From NCBI RefSeq assembly GCF_027484205.1, contig NZ_JAIXUB010000001.1, positions 191,528 through 255,527 on the forward strand: a stretch of DNA of 64,000 nucleotides, in the 5' to 3' direction. The notes beneath the pieces were generated by a model. It was not told the origin of the DNA and did no database searches. It saw nothing but the letters and a program-made list of their open reading frames with translations. Origin of the DNA: Flavobacterium sp. GTDB taxonomy: Bacteria; Bacteroidota; Bacteroidia; Flavobacteriales; Flavobacteriaceae. How positions within the stretch are numbered: the stretch's first letter is position 1; each line of letters starts with the position of its first letter. A program made the translations under genes and the position numbers. Positions 54,638 to 62,361 of the stretch are shown here, piece after piece.

Positions 54638-55584
54638 TGGAAAAATTAAGAATTGTATTTATGGGAACTCCAGAATTTGCTGTTGGCATTTTGGATACCA
54701 TAATTAAAAATAACTACGAGGTTGTTGGAGTGATAACCGCAGCCGACAAACCAGCAGGTCGCGGACAAAAAATTAAATATTCTGCCGTAAAGGAATATGC
54801 TTTAGAAAATAATTTACATTTATTGCAACCCACCAATTTAAAAGACGAAAGTTTTTTAGCAGAATTGAAAAGTTTGAATGCTAATTTACAAGTTGTCGTT
54901 GCTTTTAGAATGTTACCTGAAGTAGTTTGGAAAATGCCATCATTGGGAACCTTTAATTTGCATGCATCACTCCTACCTAATTATCGTGGCGCCGCTCCAA
55001 TTAATTGGGCAATTATAAATGGCGAAACTAAAACAGGTGTAACCACTTTTTTTATTGATGATAAAATCGATACTGGTGCCATGATTTTAAGTAAAGAAAC
55101 TCCAATTTCTTCAACTGAAAATGCTGGAGAATTGCATGATAGATTAAAGTCAATTGGAAGTGAAGCTGTAATTGAAACATTAGCTTTGATAGAAAAAGGA
55201 AATGTTGTTACTACAATTCAAACAGATTCTTCAGAGATTAAAACGGCTTACAAGTTAAATAAAGACAATTGTAAAATTGATTTTTCGAAAACAGGTGTTG
55301 AAATTTACAACTTAATTAGAGGATTATCTCCATATCCGAATGCTTGGTGTTTTTTTAAAGACGGAACTGAAGAATGGAATGTAAAATTATATGACGCAAA
55401 ATTGATTGAAGAATCACATAATTTAGAAGTTGGAAGCATCATTACAACTAAGAAAGAAATCAAAATTGCTGTTAACAATGGTTTTTTAGAAATACTAAGC
55501 CTACAGTTTCCTGGAAAAAAGAGAATGAAAAGCTTCGAATTGTTAAACGGAATATCATTTTCTATCAACGCAAAAGCGGTGTAA
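54637..55584 (+). CDS. fmt: methionyl-tRNA formyltransferase
   Basis: Fmt formylates Met-tRNA-fMet for translation start. MGTPEFAVGILDTII begins the family; the catalytic block LHASLLPNYRGAAPINWAI has the Asn-His pair, and IDTGAMIL follows. C-terminal domain at about 205-315. Length (315) is normal. It is coupled to recQ by a one-base overlap. Confidence 0.96.
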   Translation: MEKLRIVFMGTPEFAVGILDTIIKNNYEVVGVITAADKPAGRGQKIKYSAVKEYALENNLHLLQPTNLKDESFLAELKSLNANLQVVVAFRMLPEVVWKMPSLGTFNLHASLLPNYRGAAPINWAIINGETKTGVTTFFIDDKIDTGAMILSKETPISSTENAGELHDRLKSIGSEAVIETLALIEKGNVVTTIQTDSSEIKTAYKLNKDNCKIDFSKTGVEIYNLIRGLSPYPNAWCFFKDGTEEWNVKLYDAKLIEESHNLEVGSIITTKKEIKIAVNNGFLEILSLQFPGKKRMKSFELLNGISFSINAKAV

Positions 55585-55690
55585 AGTATTGCAATCATTG
55601 AAAAAATAAGATTTTTTTGTTCAAAACCTTTACTTTTATTAACAAACAGCACGAGTTATCAACAAAATGACTAAAAATGACATGCATCAC

Positions 55691-55720
55691 TTGTGTAGTC
55701 TGTAATTTCTACTAAATTTG
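55691..55720 (+). promoter_or_regulatory. promoter of the HU gene
   Basis: TTG (55691-55693), 19 bases, TAAATTTG (55713-55720): a perfect Bacteroidota promoter 45 bases before the ATG. The rest of the fmt-HU gap (55585-55690) shows nothing else. Confidence 0.75.
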
Positions 55721-55765
55721 TTTTGATTAACAAAAAAGTTTAACCAACAATTAATAACTATTATT

Positions 55766-56038
55766 ATGAACAAATCAGAATTAATCGATGCTATTGCTGC
55801 TGACGCAGGAATTACAAAAGCAGCTGCAAAATTAGCTTTAGAATCATTTTTAGGAAACGTAGGATCAACTTTGAAAAAAGGTGGAAGAGTTTCTTTAGTA
55901 GGTTTCGGATCATGGTCAGTATCTAAAAGAGCTGCAAGAGACGGAAGAAATCCTCAAACAGGAAAAACTATCAAAATCGCTGCTAAAAATGTAGTAAAAT
56001 TTAAAGCTGGAGCAGACTTAGAAGGTTCTGTAAACTAA
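55766..56038 (+). CDS. hup: DNA-binding protein HU
   Basis: A 90-residue nucleoid protein. The MNKSELIDAIAADAGITKAAAK start, the GRVSLVGFGSWSVSKRAARDGRNPQTG arm region and the KIAAKNVVKFKAGADL end are diagnostic of HU/IHF. It bends and compacts DNA as a dimer. Codon use is optimised, and it has a strong promoter and terminator, consistent with high expression. Confidence 0.96.
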   Translation: MNKSELIDAIAADAGITKAAAKLALESFLGNVGSTLKKGGRVSLVGFGSWSVSKRAARDGRNPQTGKTIKIAAKNVVKFKAGADLEGSVN

Positions 56039-56059
56039 TCTAGTTTATTTTTGATATAG

Positions 56060-56090
56060 AAAACCATTCGTTTATCGAATGGTTTTTTTT
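56060..56090 (+). terminator. terminator of HU gene
   Basis: AAACCATTCG (56061-56070), loop, CGAATGGTTT (56076-56085), then a long T run. Confidence 0.85.
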
Positions 56091-56148
56091 TGCTATAAAA
56101 TTTGGTTTTAAAACTTTTATTCGTACTTTTAGTTAAAATTGCGTCAAA

Positions 56149-56709
56149 ATGACATCAGAAAAATTGCAAAAAGGTCAACTTTTAATAGCCGAACCATCAA
56201 TAATTGGCGATCTATCTTTCAATAGATCTGTTATTTTATTAGCTGATCATAACGAAGAAGGTTCCGTTGGTTTTATTTTGAACAAACCTCTTGAATATAC
56301 TATCAACGATTTAATTCCTGATATTGAATCTTCATTTGTTATATATAATGGTGGTCCAGTTGAACAAGACAATTTATACTTCATCCATACAATTCCTGAA
56401 CTTATTACAAATAGTATTGAAATTTCTAATGGAATTTTTTGGGGTGGCGATTTTGAATTGACTAAAAACTTAATCAACGAAGGAAAAATCAATAAAGAAG
56501 ACATTCGATTTTTCTTAGGATATACTGGTTGGAGTGCTAATCAACTTGAAGAAGAATTACAAGGAAATTCATGGATAATTTTTTCAAACACTTATGAATC
56601 ATCAATTTTAAAAAAATCTTCTAAACAATTTTGGAAAGAAAAAATAATTGAACTTGGTGGTGAATATATAATTTGGTCAAATGCTCCAGAAAACCCAATA
56701 CTAAATTAA
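56149..56709 (+). CDS. YqgE/AlgH family protein
   Basis: A 186-residue soluble protein of the YqgE/AlgH family: KGQLLIAEPSIIGDLSFNRS at the start, VGFILNKPL and the block VIYNGGPVEQDNLYFIH; FLGYTGWSANQLEEEL near the end. AlgH was first described as a regulator of alginate in Pseudomonas; its biochemistry is unclear. The 3' end overlaps the converging aminotransferase gene by 9 bases. Confidence 0.9.
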   Translation: MTSEKLQKGQLLIAEPSIIGDLSFNRSVILLADHNEEGSVGFILNKPLEYTINDLIPDIESSFVIYNGGPVEQDNLYFIHTIPELITNSIEISNGIFWGGDFELTKNLINEGKINKEDIRFFLGYTGWSANQLEEELQGNSWIIFSNTYESSILKKSSKQFWKEKIIELGGEYIIWSNAPENPILN

Positions 56710-57531
56710 AGCATTTATTTTTTCTAATACAGTTCTGGACAAATCGCTATTATATTCTTTTTTACGATATTTTGTAATGGGTTGAATTCCTGTAATTACA
56801 TTGGTAATAAACAATTCATCCGCTTTTTGCAAATCGAAAGGAGAAATTGGTTGCTCTAAAACTTCAAGATTCTCAATTTTTCTTGCCACTTGAAGCACTT
56901 GTTTTCTCATAATTCCATTCAAACAACCGTCTTCAATAGACGGTGTAATCAATTGATTTCCAATCAACATAAATAGATTTCCATTTAATGCTTCGACAAC
57001 ATTTTTTTCATTATTTAGAAGCAAACAATTTTGCAAATCATTTTCATCGGTAAAAATACTACCTGTTATATTTATCATCTTATTGGTAGTTTTAATTGTA
57101 GAAAGTAATTGCTTTGTGATGTAAAAATCTTTGTACAAATCTACTTCATACATGGCATCAGAAAAGGAATAATGGGTTTCTTTTAATGGTGAAACTTGAA
57201 TTAAAAACGAAACAGTTCTGGTTTGTGGAAGATAAAATCCGCCATCGTTTCTAAAAACGGTGAATCTTACACGAGCTGAGTTTTCACAATTGTTAGCTTT
57301 CGCCAAATTTAAAACTTGTTCCTCAAGATATTCTAAAGTAAAATTACCAGGAATTTGCATCCTTACAATTCGCATGGAAGCCATTAATCTAAAATAATGA
57401 TCTTCAATAAATAAGATTCTATTATTAACAATCTTTAGCGTTTCAAAAACACCATCACCATATAAAAAACCTCTATTTGAATTAGACAAAGTAGTGTCTG
57501 AAGATTGAATTTCGCCGTTATAATTAATCAT
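56701..57531 (-). CDS. class IV PLP aminotransferase (aminodeoxychorismate lyase-like)
   Basis: A 276-residue fold-type IV PLP enzyme. The start matches PabC-like proteins (NRGFLYGDGVFETLKI). The PLP-binding Lys is Lys151 in TTNKMI, and the Glu of VEALNGNLF follows. It could be aminodeoxychorismate lyase (p-aminobenzoate) or a D- or branched-chain aminotransferase. The motif set favours PabC-like, but that is a judgement. Ends converge with the YqgE gene. Confidence 0.82.
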   Translation of the reverse strand: MINYNGEIQSSDTTLSNSNRGFLYGDGVFETLKIVNNRILFIEDHYFRLMASMRIVRMQIPGNFTLEYLEEQVLNLAKANNCENSARVRFTVFRNDGGFYLPQTRTVSFLIQVSPLKETHYSFSDAMYEVDLYKDFYITKQLLSTIKTTNKMINITGSIFTDENDLQNCLLLNNEKNVVEALNGNLFMLIGNQLITPSIEDGCLNGIMRKQVLQVARKIENLEVLEQPISPFDLQKADELFITNVITGIQPITKYRKKEYNSDLSRTVLEKINALI

Positions 57532-57580
57532 AAAAAAGTCCCGTTAAAAACGAGACAAATATAAGTTTTAAAAATGATTT

Positions 57581-57973
57581 CTAAACAGAACCAATAACAT
57601 GTTTTAAATCGGAAACTTGATTTTCCCAAAGTTGTTTGGACTCGTCTAATTCTTCTTCGATAGCAAAATCTACAACCATCAAAGAAACATCTTTTGTTAT
57701 TTCATCTTCTAAAATTCTCAATTCAAAATAGAATTCAGTATCTTTTTTATTATCGTCAATCCATTTGAACTTTACTTTTTCACCTGTTTTTTTTGAAGCA
57801 AGGCGTGCATGTTCCTCTGTATCATCCCATTCAAAGGTAAAAAATTCTCCTCTAGAATTTACGGTATCAGCAAACCATTCCTGTAATCCAGAAGGAGTTG
57901 ATATGTATTGATACAGCAATTGAGGTGAAGAATTTATAGGAAATTCTATTTCGTAACGTACTTTTAGTGACAT
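57581..57973 (-). CDS. START-like (SRPBCC/AHSA1-type) domain protein
   Basis: A 130-residue soluble protein with a helix-grip fold: YEIEFPINSSPQLLYQYISTPSGLQEWFAD begins the SRPBCC domain, ending in ESKQLWENQVSDLKHVI helix. It is the START-like family found beside the aminotransferase in Flavobacteria. It likely binds a small hydrophobic ligand; which one is unknown. Confidence 0.8.
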   Translation of the reverse strand: MSLKVRYEIEFPINSSPQLLYQYISTPSGLQEWFADTVNSRGEFFTFEWDDTEEHARLASKKTGEKVKFKWIDDNKKDTEFYFELRILEDEITKDVSLMVVDFAIEEELDESKQLWENQVSDLKHVIGSV

Positions 57974-58050
57974 ATTCTAATTTTTGCGAAATATATAATT
58001 TTTATTTAAAAAAGCAGTCAAGAAAAAAAATATTTTTTTTTAATTTATTA

Positions 58051-58081
58051 TTTGGACAATGTTATATTAGTCTTATATTTG
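58051..58081 (+). promoter_or_regulatory. promoter of the tRNA-Met gene
   Basis: TTTG (58051-58054), 19 bases, TATATTTG (58074-58081), 30 bases before the tRNA. Confidence 0.75.
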
Positions 58082-58110
58082 CACCCGCATTCAAGGATGC
58101 ACTGACTACT

Positions 58111-58184
58111 GGCGAGGTAGCTCAGTTGGTTAGAGCGCAGGATTCATAACCCTGAGGTCGGGAGTTCAAATCTCCCTCTCGCTA
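58111..58184 (+). tRNA. tRNA-Met (anticodon CAT)
   Basis: A 74-base tRNA: acceptor GGCGAGG pairing with TCTCGCT (two G-U pairs, including the first), D arm GCTC/GAGC, anticodon CAT at 58145-58147, T arm GGGAG-TTCAAAT-CTCCC and discriminator A. The CCA is not encoded. The CAT anticodon fits elongator tRNA-Met; tRNA-Ile2 cannot be excluded. It bounds the integrated element. Confidence 0.93.
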
Positions 58185-58193
58185 CAAGTAAAT

Positions 58194-58227
58194 AAAGGGC
58201 TTACAGAGTTTATCTGTAAGCCCTTTT
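58194..58227 (+). terminator. terminator of the tRNA gene
   Basis: AAAGGGCTTACAGA (58194-58207) and TCTGTAAGCCCTTTT (58213-58227), 10 bases after the tRNA. Confidence 0.8.
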
Positions 58228-58233
58228 ACATTT

Positions 58234-58252
58234 GGTACAACATAGGTACAAC
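58234..58252 (+). repeat. direct repeat GGTACAAC, candidate integrase arm sites
   Basis: GGTACAAC at 58234-58241 and again at 58245-58252, 11 bp apart, just behind the tRNA terminator. Such repeats near tRNA 3' ends are typical of Bacteroidota tyrosine integrase sites. The P4-type integrase of this element seems to have different repeats (TACCCC) beside it. Confidence 0.4.
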
Positions 58253-58255
58253 AAC

Positions 58256-58741
58256 CTAAAAAGGACAGTCGAGATTGTTAAGTCTTCCCTCATCTGCCAT
58301 TGACGCATATCCGTCTTGCGTAACGACGATATGGTCAAGAATAGAAATATCAAATAATTTTGCCGCTTCGATAAACTTTTTAGTCAGTTTCAGGTCACTA
58401 TCGCTGAATTGCTTATTTCCTGATGGGTGATTATGCGACAAAATAATTCCGCTTGCCCTCGCTTTTAGTGCCGTTGCAAACAGAATTTTTGCATCAACCA
58501 TACATTCAGAAACGCCGCCTGTTGCAATTGTCGAGACACCCAAACAGCTATTTTTACGATCGAGGAGCAAAACCCTGAACTGTTCTTGCAATTCAAGTTT
58601 GCCATCGTCCCACGTATCGTAAAGAAGTTTAAAGGCATCATTGGAAGTCGTTATTTTCATTCTATCGGATGGTTTGACTTGGCTTTTATAGACAAGTTCA
58701 ACTTCCGCAACGCGCAAAAAGTCCGCTCTCAATTGAGACAT
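58256..58741 (-). CDS. RadC/JAB domain protein
   Basis: A 161-residue protein with an intact JAMM metal site: His103 and His105 in SHNHPSG, Ser113 and Asp116 in FSDSD. This is the RadC-like JAB form common on mobile elements of Bacteroidota, where it is short and lacks the N-terminal helix-hairpin-helix. Function on elements is unknown; deubiquitinase-like isopeptidase is the chemistry of the family fold. A Shine-Dalgarno-like AAAGGA precedes the ATG at 58741. Confidence 0.88.
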   Translation of the reverse strand: MSQLRADFLRVAEVELVYKSQVKPSDRMKITTSNDAFKLLYDTWDDGKLELQEQFRVLLLDRKNSCLGVSTIATGGVSECMVDAKILFATALKARASGIILSHNHPSGNKQFSDSDLKLTKKFIEAAKLFDISILDHIVVTQDGYASMADEGRLNNLDCPF

Positions 58742-58787
58742 TCATTTTCCTTTCAATGTTAAAGAGATTATTTTTAAGTGTTTTTTC

Positions 58788-59690
58788 TTACACTTTCGGT
58801 TTGTCCATGTGCCAAGCGTTAACGTCTTTATGCGGCGAATAGCTTTTATTCATGGCTTGAAAAGTCATGTTCCCTTCCTTTTCAGCAAGCTCTTTCAAAG
58901 CCTGCGTTGCCAATAATCCTGCCGTATCATTGTCAAGCCATGTATAAAGGCTTCGGTAATGATAGTTCTTGATATAAGGGAAAGCTTGGGGCAGGCAGCT
59001 CACAGAATTAAGAATGATGGCATCGCCCACAAATTGCTGTCCCTTTTGCTCAGACACAGCAGAAAGAAAATCCATGATGCCCTCGAAAACATGGATTTCA
59101 ACGGCGGGTACTTGTTTCCCTCTGATAAAAGAAATGCTTTTTGACCCGATGCAGCCCTTAAAGACTTTGTTTCGGACTTCGTAGCCCTCACTTACCGTCT
59201 GCCAACCGATAGCGTGAAACTTTTTGCCTGTATTGTTGTTATTGACGACAACTTCTTTTAGATACTTCTTGGCGAGAGCCAAAGAGATACGTCTTGATTC
59301 AAGGTAATTAATCAGCCCTTTATGCTCCAACTCGAAAACCGTGCTTAAAGTCAGAGTTGCTTTTGTTTCTTTCGGCTTATCTCTCGGCACGTATAAAATC
59401 GACACTGGAGAAAGCATCATATTATTGACCCAACGCAAAGCATCGGCAGGCGTGTAGTCTTCGCCTTGGCTTTGTAGATAGGATTGAGCAAAGTTAATAA
59501 CGTCCCCGCCTCGGTCAGAGCCGAAATCGTACCAGACGTTTTTGATGGTATTGATGTGGAAACTAGCGGTTTTTTCTTCTCGGAATGGTGAGAGATACCA
59601 AAGGTCATTGCCTTTGTCCTTAACTGGTACGCAACCGATTTTTTGCAGGATTTCAGGCAAGGAAAGAGCGTTGGCTTGTTCTATGTTCAT
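58788..59690 (-). CDS. Toprim-domain primase-like protein of mobile elements
   Basis: A 300-residue protein with an N-terminal DnaG/CHC2-like fold (about 10-90; WYLSPFREEKTASFHIN, WYDFGSDRGGDVINF) and a Toprim domain at about 195-290 (Glu203 in VFEGIMD; Asp253 and Asp255 in WLDNDTAG). The CHC2 zinc ligands are not visible: only one Cys (20) sits at the expected place. It could prime replication of the element, or be a non-zinc relative. AGAGGA stands 7 bases before the ATG. Confidence 0.82.
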   Translation of the reverse strand: MNIEQANALSLPEILQKIGCVPVKDKGNDLWYLSPFREEKTASFHINTIKNVWYDFGSDRGGDVINFAQSYLQSQGEDYTPADALRWVNNMMLSPVSILYVPRDKPKETKATLTLSTVFELEHKGLINYLESRRISLALAKKYLKEVVVNNNNTGKKFHAIGWQTVSEGYEVRNKVFKGCIGSKSISFIRGKQVPAVEIHVFEGIMDFLSAVSEQKGQQFVGDAIILNSVSCLPQAFPYIKNYHYRSLYTWLDNDTAGLLATQALKELAEKEGNMTFQAMNKSYSPHKDVNAWHMDKPKV

Positions 59691-59743
59691 AGAGACATCC
59701 TCTTTTTAGATTGATGATGATTGATTAAGTCTGAAGCTTAGGT

Positions 59744-59953
59744 TTAGGCGTTTTGCTTTTTCAACAGAAACGCATCAAGGATTGATTTTCTGTAACGAAC
59801 CATCCTTGCACCGATTTTAACGGGCTTGAGGTCATACCGACCTGTACTATCCCATACAGCAAGAGTATTTGAGTTTCTCAGACCTAGATATTTTGCCGCT
59901 TCTTTGCGGTCGAGCAACGGGTCTTCGTTGCACACTTTCCCCATATTTGGCAT
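59744..59953 (-). CDS. AlpA-type helix-turn-helix protein (excisionase-like)
   Basis: A 69-residue protein with the HTH_17/AlpA pattern: DRKEAAKYLGLRNSNTLAVWDSTG, then VKIGARMVRYRKSILDAFL. Such proteins act as excisionases or regulators of integrase genes. I start at the ATG at 59953, preceded by AAGGGG; the frame also opens two codons earlier with a GTG. It lies between the integrase and primase genes on the same strand. Confidence 0.82.
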   Translation of the reverse strand: MPNMGKVCNEDPLLDRKEAAKYLGLRNSNTLAVWDSTGRYDLKPVKIGARMVRYRKSILDAFLLKKQNA

Positions 59954-60075
59954 TTTCACCCCTTATTGAATACTATTCTTAGTTGTTAGACTGCACTCCC
60001 TACAGCCTATAATTTTAATATATCGTGATATTCAAAATTCAAAGGATTTATTTTGATTTATCCACAACAAATAAG

Positions 60076-60093
60076 CTCGGTTAAACAACCGAG
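60076..60093 (-). terminator. possible terminator of the integrase gene
   Basis: CTCGGTT (60076-60082), 4-base loop, AACCGAG (60087-60093). The T run after it on the minus strand is weak. The rest of 59954-60121 holds nothing I recognise. Confidence 0.4.
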
Positions 60094-60121
60094 TTATTAC
60101 ACAGATAAAAAATTACTTTTT

Positions 60122-61402
60122 TTAACCTACGTTGTTTAATAAAGTTTCGTCATCTGAACTTGGAGCAACGACCTCAAGTAAATTATTGTCCAGTAACTTC
60201 TTATTTAGATACTCAAGATAAATCTTGTCTAGATAATCAGCCCATTTCTGCATCATGTCTTTTCTTTGAATAAGAAACTTTGCTCTGTCATAGGCTTCAC
60301 CTAATGAATTGGTCGGTTTATGCGCCAATTGAATTTCAATCACATCTGCATCAAAACCTAACTCTTCTCTTATGGCGGTACGCGCTAACGCTCTAAAACC
60401 GTGCGCGGTCATTTTGTCCTTCATATTAAGTCGATAAATCGCATGTAAGACAGTTCCGTTTGACATAGGCTCTTTTACTCGGAGCTGATGCGGAAAAACA
60501 TACTCGGTAGCAAAACGCCCTGTTTCAAGCTTTTGCTCTTTAAGGAGAAGAACAGCCTGTTTTGATAAGGGAACAATAAAATCACGGCGGGATTTCATGA
60601 CTTCCGCGGGCAATCTCCATTCCATCTTTTCAAAATCCATATCAGCCCATTTGGCTTTCCTTAATTCGTTTGGACGCACAAACGTCAAAAGTGATAAGCG
60701 AACGGCGCGAACCGTTCGAGGATAAAGCCGATTTCCGTTAGCCGTAAGGTCATTTAAAAACTGTGGTATTTCGCTCGCCTCGATAGCGGCATGGTGTTTC
60801 GTCTTACGTGTCTTGAATGCACGTTGTAGGTTCAGCGCAGGGTTTTGTTGGCAAAGACCAAGAAGCATTGCATAAGTAAAAACCTGACCGCAGTACTGCC
60901 GCATCTTTTTAATAAGATGCAAAGCACCTCTGGCTTCAATTTTTTTAATGACCAGATACAAATCGACAGTTTCGATTTTTGATATAGGTCTGTCGCCGAT
61001 GTAAGGAAAAATGTCATTATCCATCCGTCTTTCGACAGTCTTATAGTATTTGGGCGTCCATTCCTCTCTCTTTGTCGCCATCCACGCCAGAGCAACATCC
61101 TTGAAGGGATTGAGTGCCGATTTAATAGCTTCTCGTCGCAGTTCTTTTTTCGCCTCAGACGGGTCTATATGCTCTTTTAACTGCTTTTTAGCTTGATAAG
61201 CTTTGTCACGGGCTTCAGCTAAAGAAACATCTGGATAAACACCTAAAGCAAGTAACTTCTCTTTTTTCCCAAAATGATATTTAAATCTCCAATATTTTGC
61301 ACCATTTGGCATAATCAAAAGGAACAGCCCTGCGCTATCCGTTAACTTATAAGATTTGATCTTAGGCTTAGCGCCCTTGCATTTTATATCGGTAAGGCTC
61401 AT
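60122..61402 (-). CDS. P4-type tyrosine integrase (DUF4102 N-terminus)
   Basis: A 426-residue integrase. The N-terminal DUF4102 arm-binding domain is visible (LTDIKCKGAKPKIKSYKLTD, GLFLLIMPNGAKYWRFKY, LGVYPDVSLAEARDKA), followed by a SAM-like domain and the catalytic domain with Arg243 (FVRPNEL), His334 and Arg337 (HGFRALA), His361 (LAHK) and Tyr371 (EAYDR). It inserts DNA at tRNA 3' ends. This N-terminal form is mostly proteobacterial, so it seems acquired. Its start abuts the first TACCCC repeat; no Shine-Dalgarno sequence precedes it. Confidence 0.92.
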   Translation of the reverse strand: MSLTDIKCKGAKPKIKSYKLTDSAGLFLLIMPNGAKYWRFKYHFGKKEKLLALGVYPDVSLAEARDKAYQAKKQLKEHIDPSEAKKELRREAIKSALNPFKDVALAWMATKREEWTPKYYKTVERRMDNDIFPYIGDRPISKIETVDLYLVIKKIEARGALHLIKKMRQYCGQVFTYAMLLGLCQQNPALNLQRAFKTRKTKHHAAIEASEIPQFLNDLTANGNRLYPRTVRAVRLSLLTFVRPNELRKAKWADMDFEKMEWRLPAEVMKSRRDFIVPLSKQAVLLLKEQKLETGRFATEYVFPHQLRVKEPMSNGTVLHAIYRLNMKDKMTAHGFRALARTAIREELGFDADVIEIQLAHKPTNSLGEAYDRAKFLIQRKDMMQKWADYLDKIYLEYLNKKLLDNNLLEVVAPSSDDETLLNNVG

Positions 61403-61405
61403 TTG

Positions 61406-61666
61406 TACCCCATCATGAAAAATTCATACCCCAGAAAAATACCCCAGACTTTCGTTATTTAAGGGTATTTAGTGGTAATTAACGATGAGTGATGATGAGT
61501 CAAAAAGCCATGTATTGCAATGCTTTTTAGCATTAACTGAGTTTAACGATTATTATTTATGGAAAAATTTTGGCTCCCTGGGTAGCACCATTATATATTA
61601 TGCATACTACTGTTTTTAAATAGAAAATCACAATTCTGATTTCTTTTATACCCCGACTTGTACCCC
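61406..61666 (+). repeat. five TACCCC repeats around a possible attachment core
   Basis: TACCCC occurs at 61406, 61427 and 61440 near the integrase start, and again at 61649 and 61661, all on the plus strand. Between them lies 200 bp of AT-rich DNA with TGGCTCCCTGGGTAGCACCA at 61571-61590. Clustered short repeats on both sides of a core fit the arm-site pattern of P4-type attP regions. This lies in the 509-base gap between the integrase and the DUF6876 gene. The other half of the gap, 61667-61860, has only a tRNA-like scrap and GC-rich spacer. Confidence 0.5.
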
Positions 61667-61873
61667 GATATTTTTTTCCGTAAAAGAGGACTCCAACTGG
61701 TGACCTGTTTTTTTATTTTCTCTCAAAACACTCCTTAATACCTTACTCGATGGGAGTACTGGCGCAAGTTGATAAAAGCCGTCCGGCAGTCAATCACGCT
61801 GCCCGCTCCATTCGCTTCGCTCCCGTGTTGGTGGTGACTTTTGTCCTATGTCTTTTCTCCTTTTTTGCCCCGT

Positions 61874-61904
61874 CCTCCACGGTGGAGGCATTAAACAAAA
61901 GGAG
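61874..61904 (+). promoter_or_regulatory. leader hairpin and strong Shine-Dalgarno of the DUF6876 gene
   Basis: CCTCCACGGTGGAGG (61874-61888) can fold with a 5-bp stem and 5-base loop; AAAAGGAG (61897-61904) is a full Shine-Dalgarno sequence 7 bases before the ATG. Such a sequence is absent from the chromosomal genes in this window. Confidence 0.6.
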
Positions 61905-61911
61905 TTAAATT

Positions 61912-62274
61912 ATGAAAGACACAATCACAAAAACAGACCTCGCACAATTTACAGGCACAGAAAACTGGTATCGCCACCCGATTGCAAGAACCGTCCTTTA
62001 TACCGACGGTATTCAATACCTTGCCGAAAAAGCAGGCGCATACTGGCTTATCGATGAAATCGCCTTTAATCAAATGCAACAGAACATCAGGAAAGAAGAA
62101 TTTCAGACTTGGACGTTAAGTGTTGACCTTGAAAAAAGCACCGCAGTTCTGACTTGCGATGATGGTAACAACAACATCGTTTTTAGCAAAAAGATAGAAT
62201 ATACAGATTTCCCGCTTCAAGAAATCCGCATCTTTTTTGTAAATAACGTCATTCTGCTACCTAGTGAGTATTAA
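61912..62274 (+). CDS. DUF6876 family protein
   Basis: A 120-residue soluble protein with the family pattern LAQFTGTENWYRHPIARTVLYTDGI near the N-terminus, then VADNAGAYWLIDEI-type residues (AEKAGAYWLIDEIAF). Members occur on mobile elements and plasmids in diverse bacteria; function is unknown. Strong Shine-Dalgarno, and a GC-rich hairpin terminator behind it. Opposite in direction to its neighbours. Confidence 0.8.
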   Translation: MKDTITKTDLAQFTGTENWYRHPIARTVLYTDGIQYLAEKAGAYWLIDEIAFNQMQQNIRKEEFQTWTLSVDLEKSTAVLTCDDGNNNIVFSKKIEYTDFPLQEIRIFFVNNVILLPSEY

Positions 62275-62282
62275 TCAAAAAA

Positions 62283-62308
62283 ATAAGCCGCCCCGATAGG
62301 GGCGGCTT
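62283..62308. terminator. GC-rich hairpin between converging genes
   Basis: TAAGCCGCCCC-GATA-GGGGCGGCTTA: a perfect 11-bp stem with a GATA loop. No T run follows on the plus strand. It lies 8 bases behind the DUF6876 stop. Confidence 0.7.
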
Positions 62309-62361
62309 ATAATAACCTAACTCAAAATTAAGGTTATTGCGTGGTATTTAGAAAGTATAAA

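Noticed and set aside
57967..58149. 60-codon plus-strand ORF running into the tRNA
   Set aside because: Its 3' part is the tRNA-Met gene and its end lies in the anticodon arm.
60832..61098. 88-codon minus-strand ORF within the integrase gene
   Set aside because: It is an alternative frame of the integrase, without motifs.
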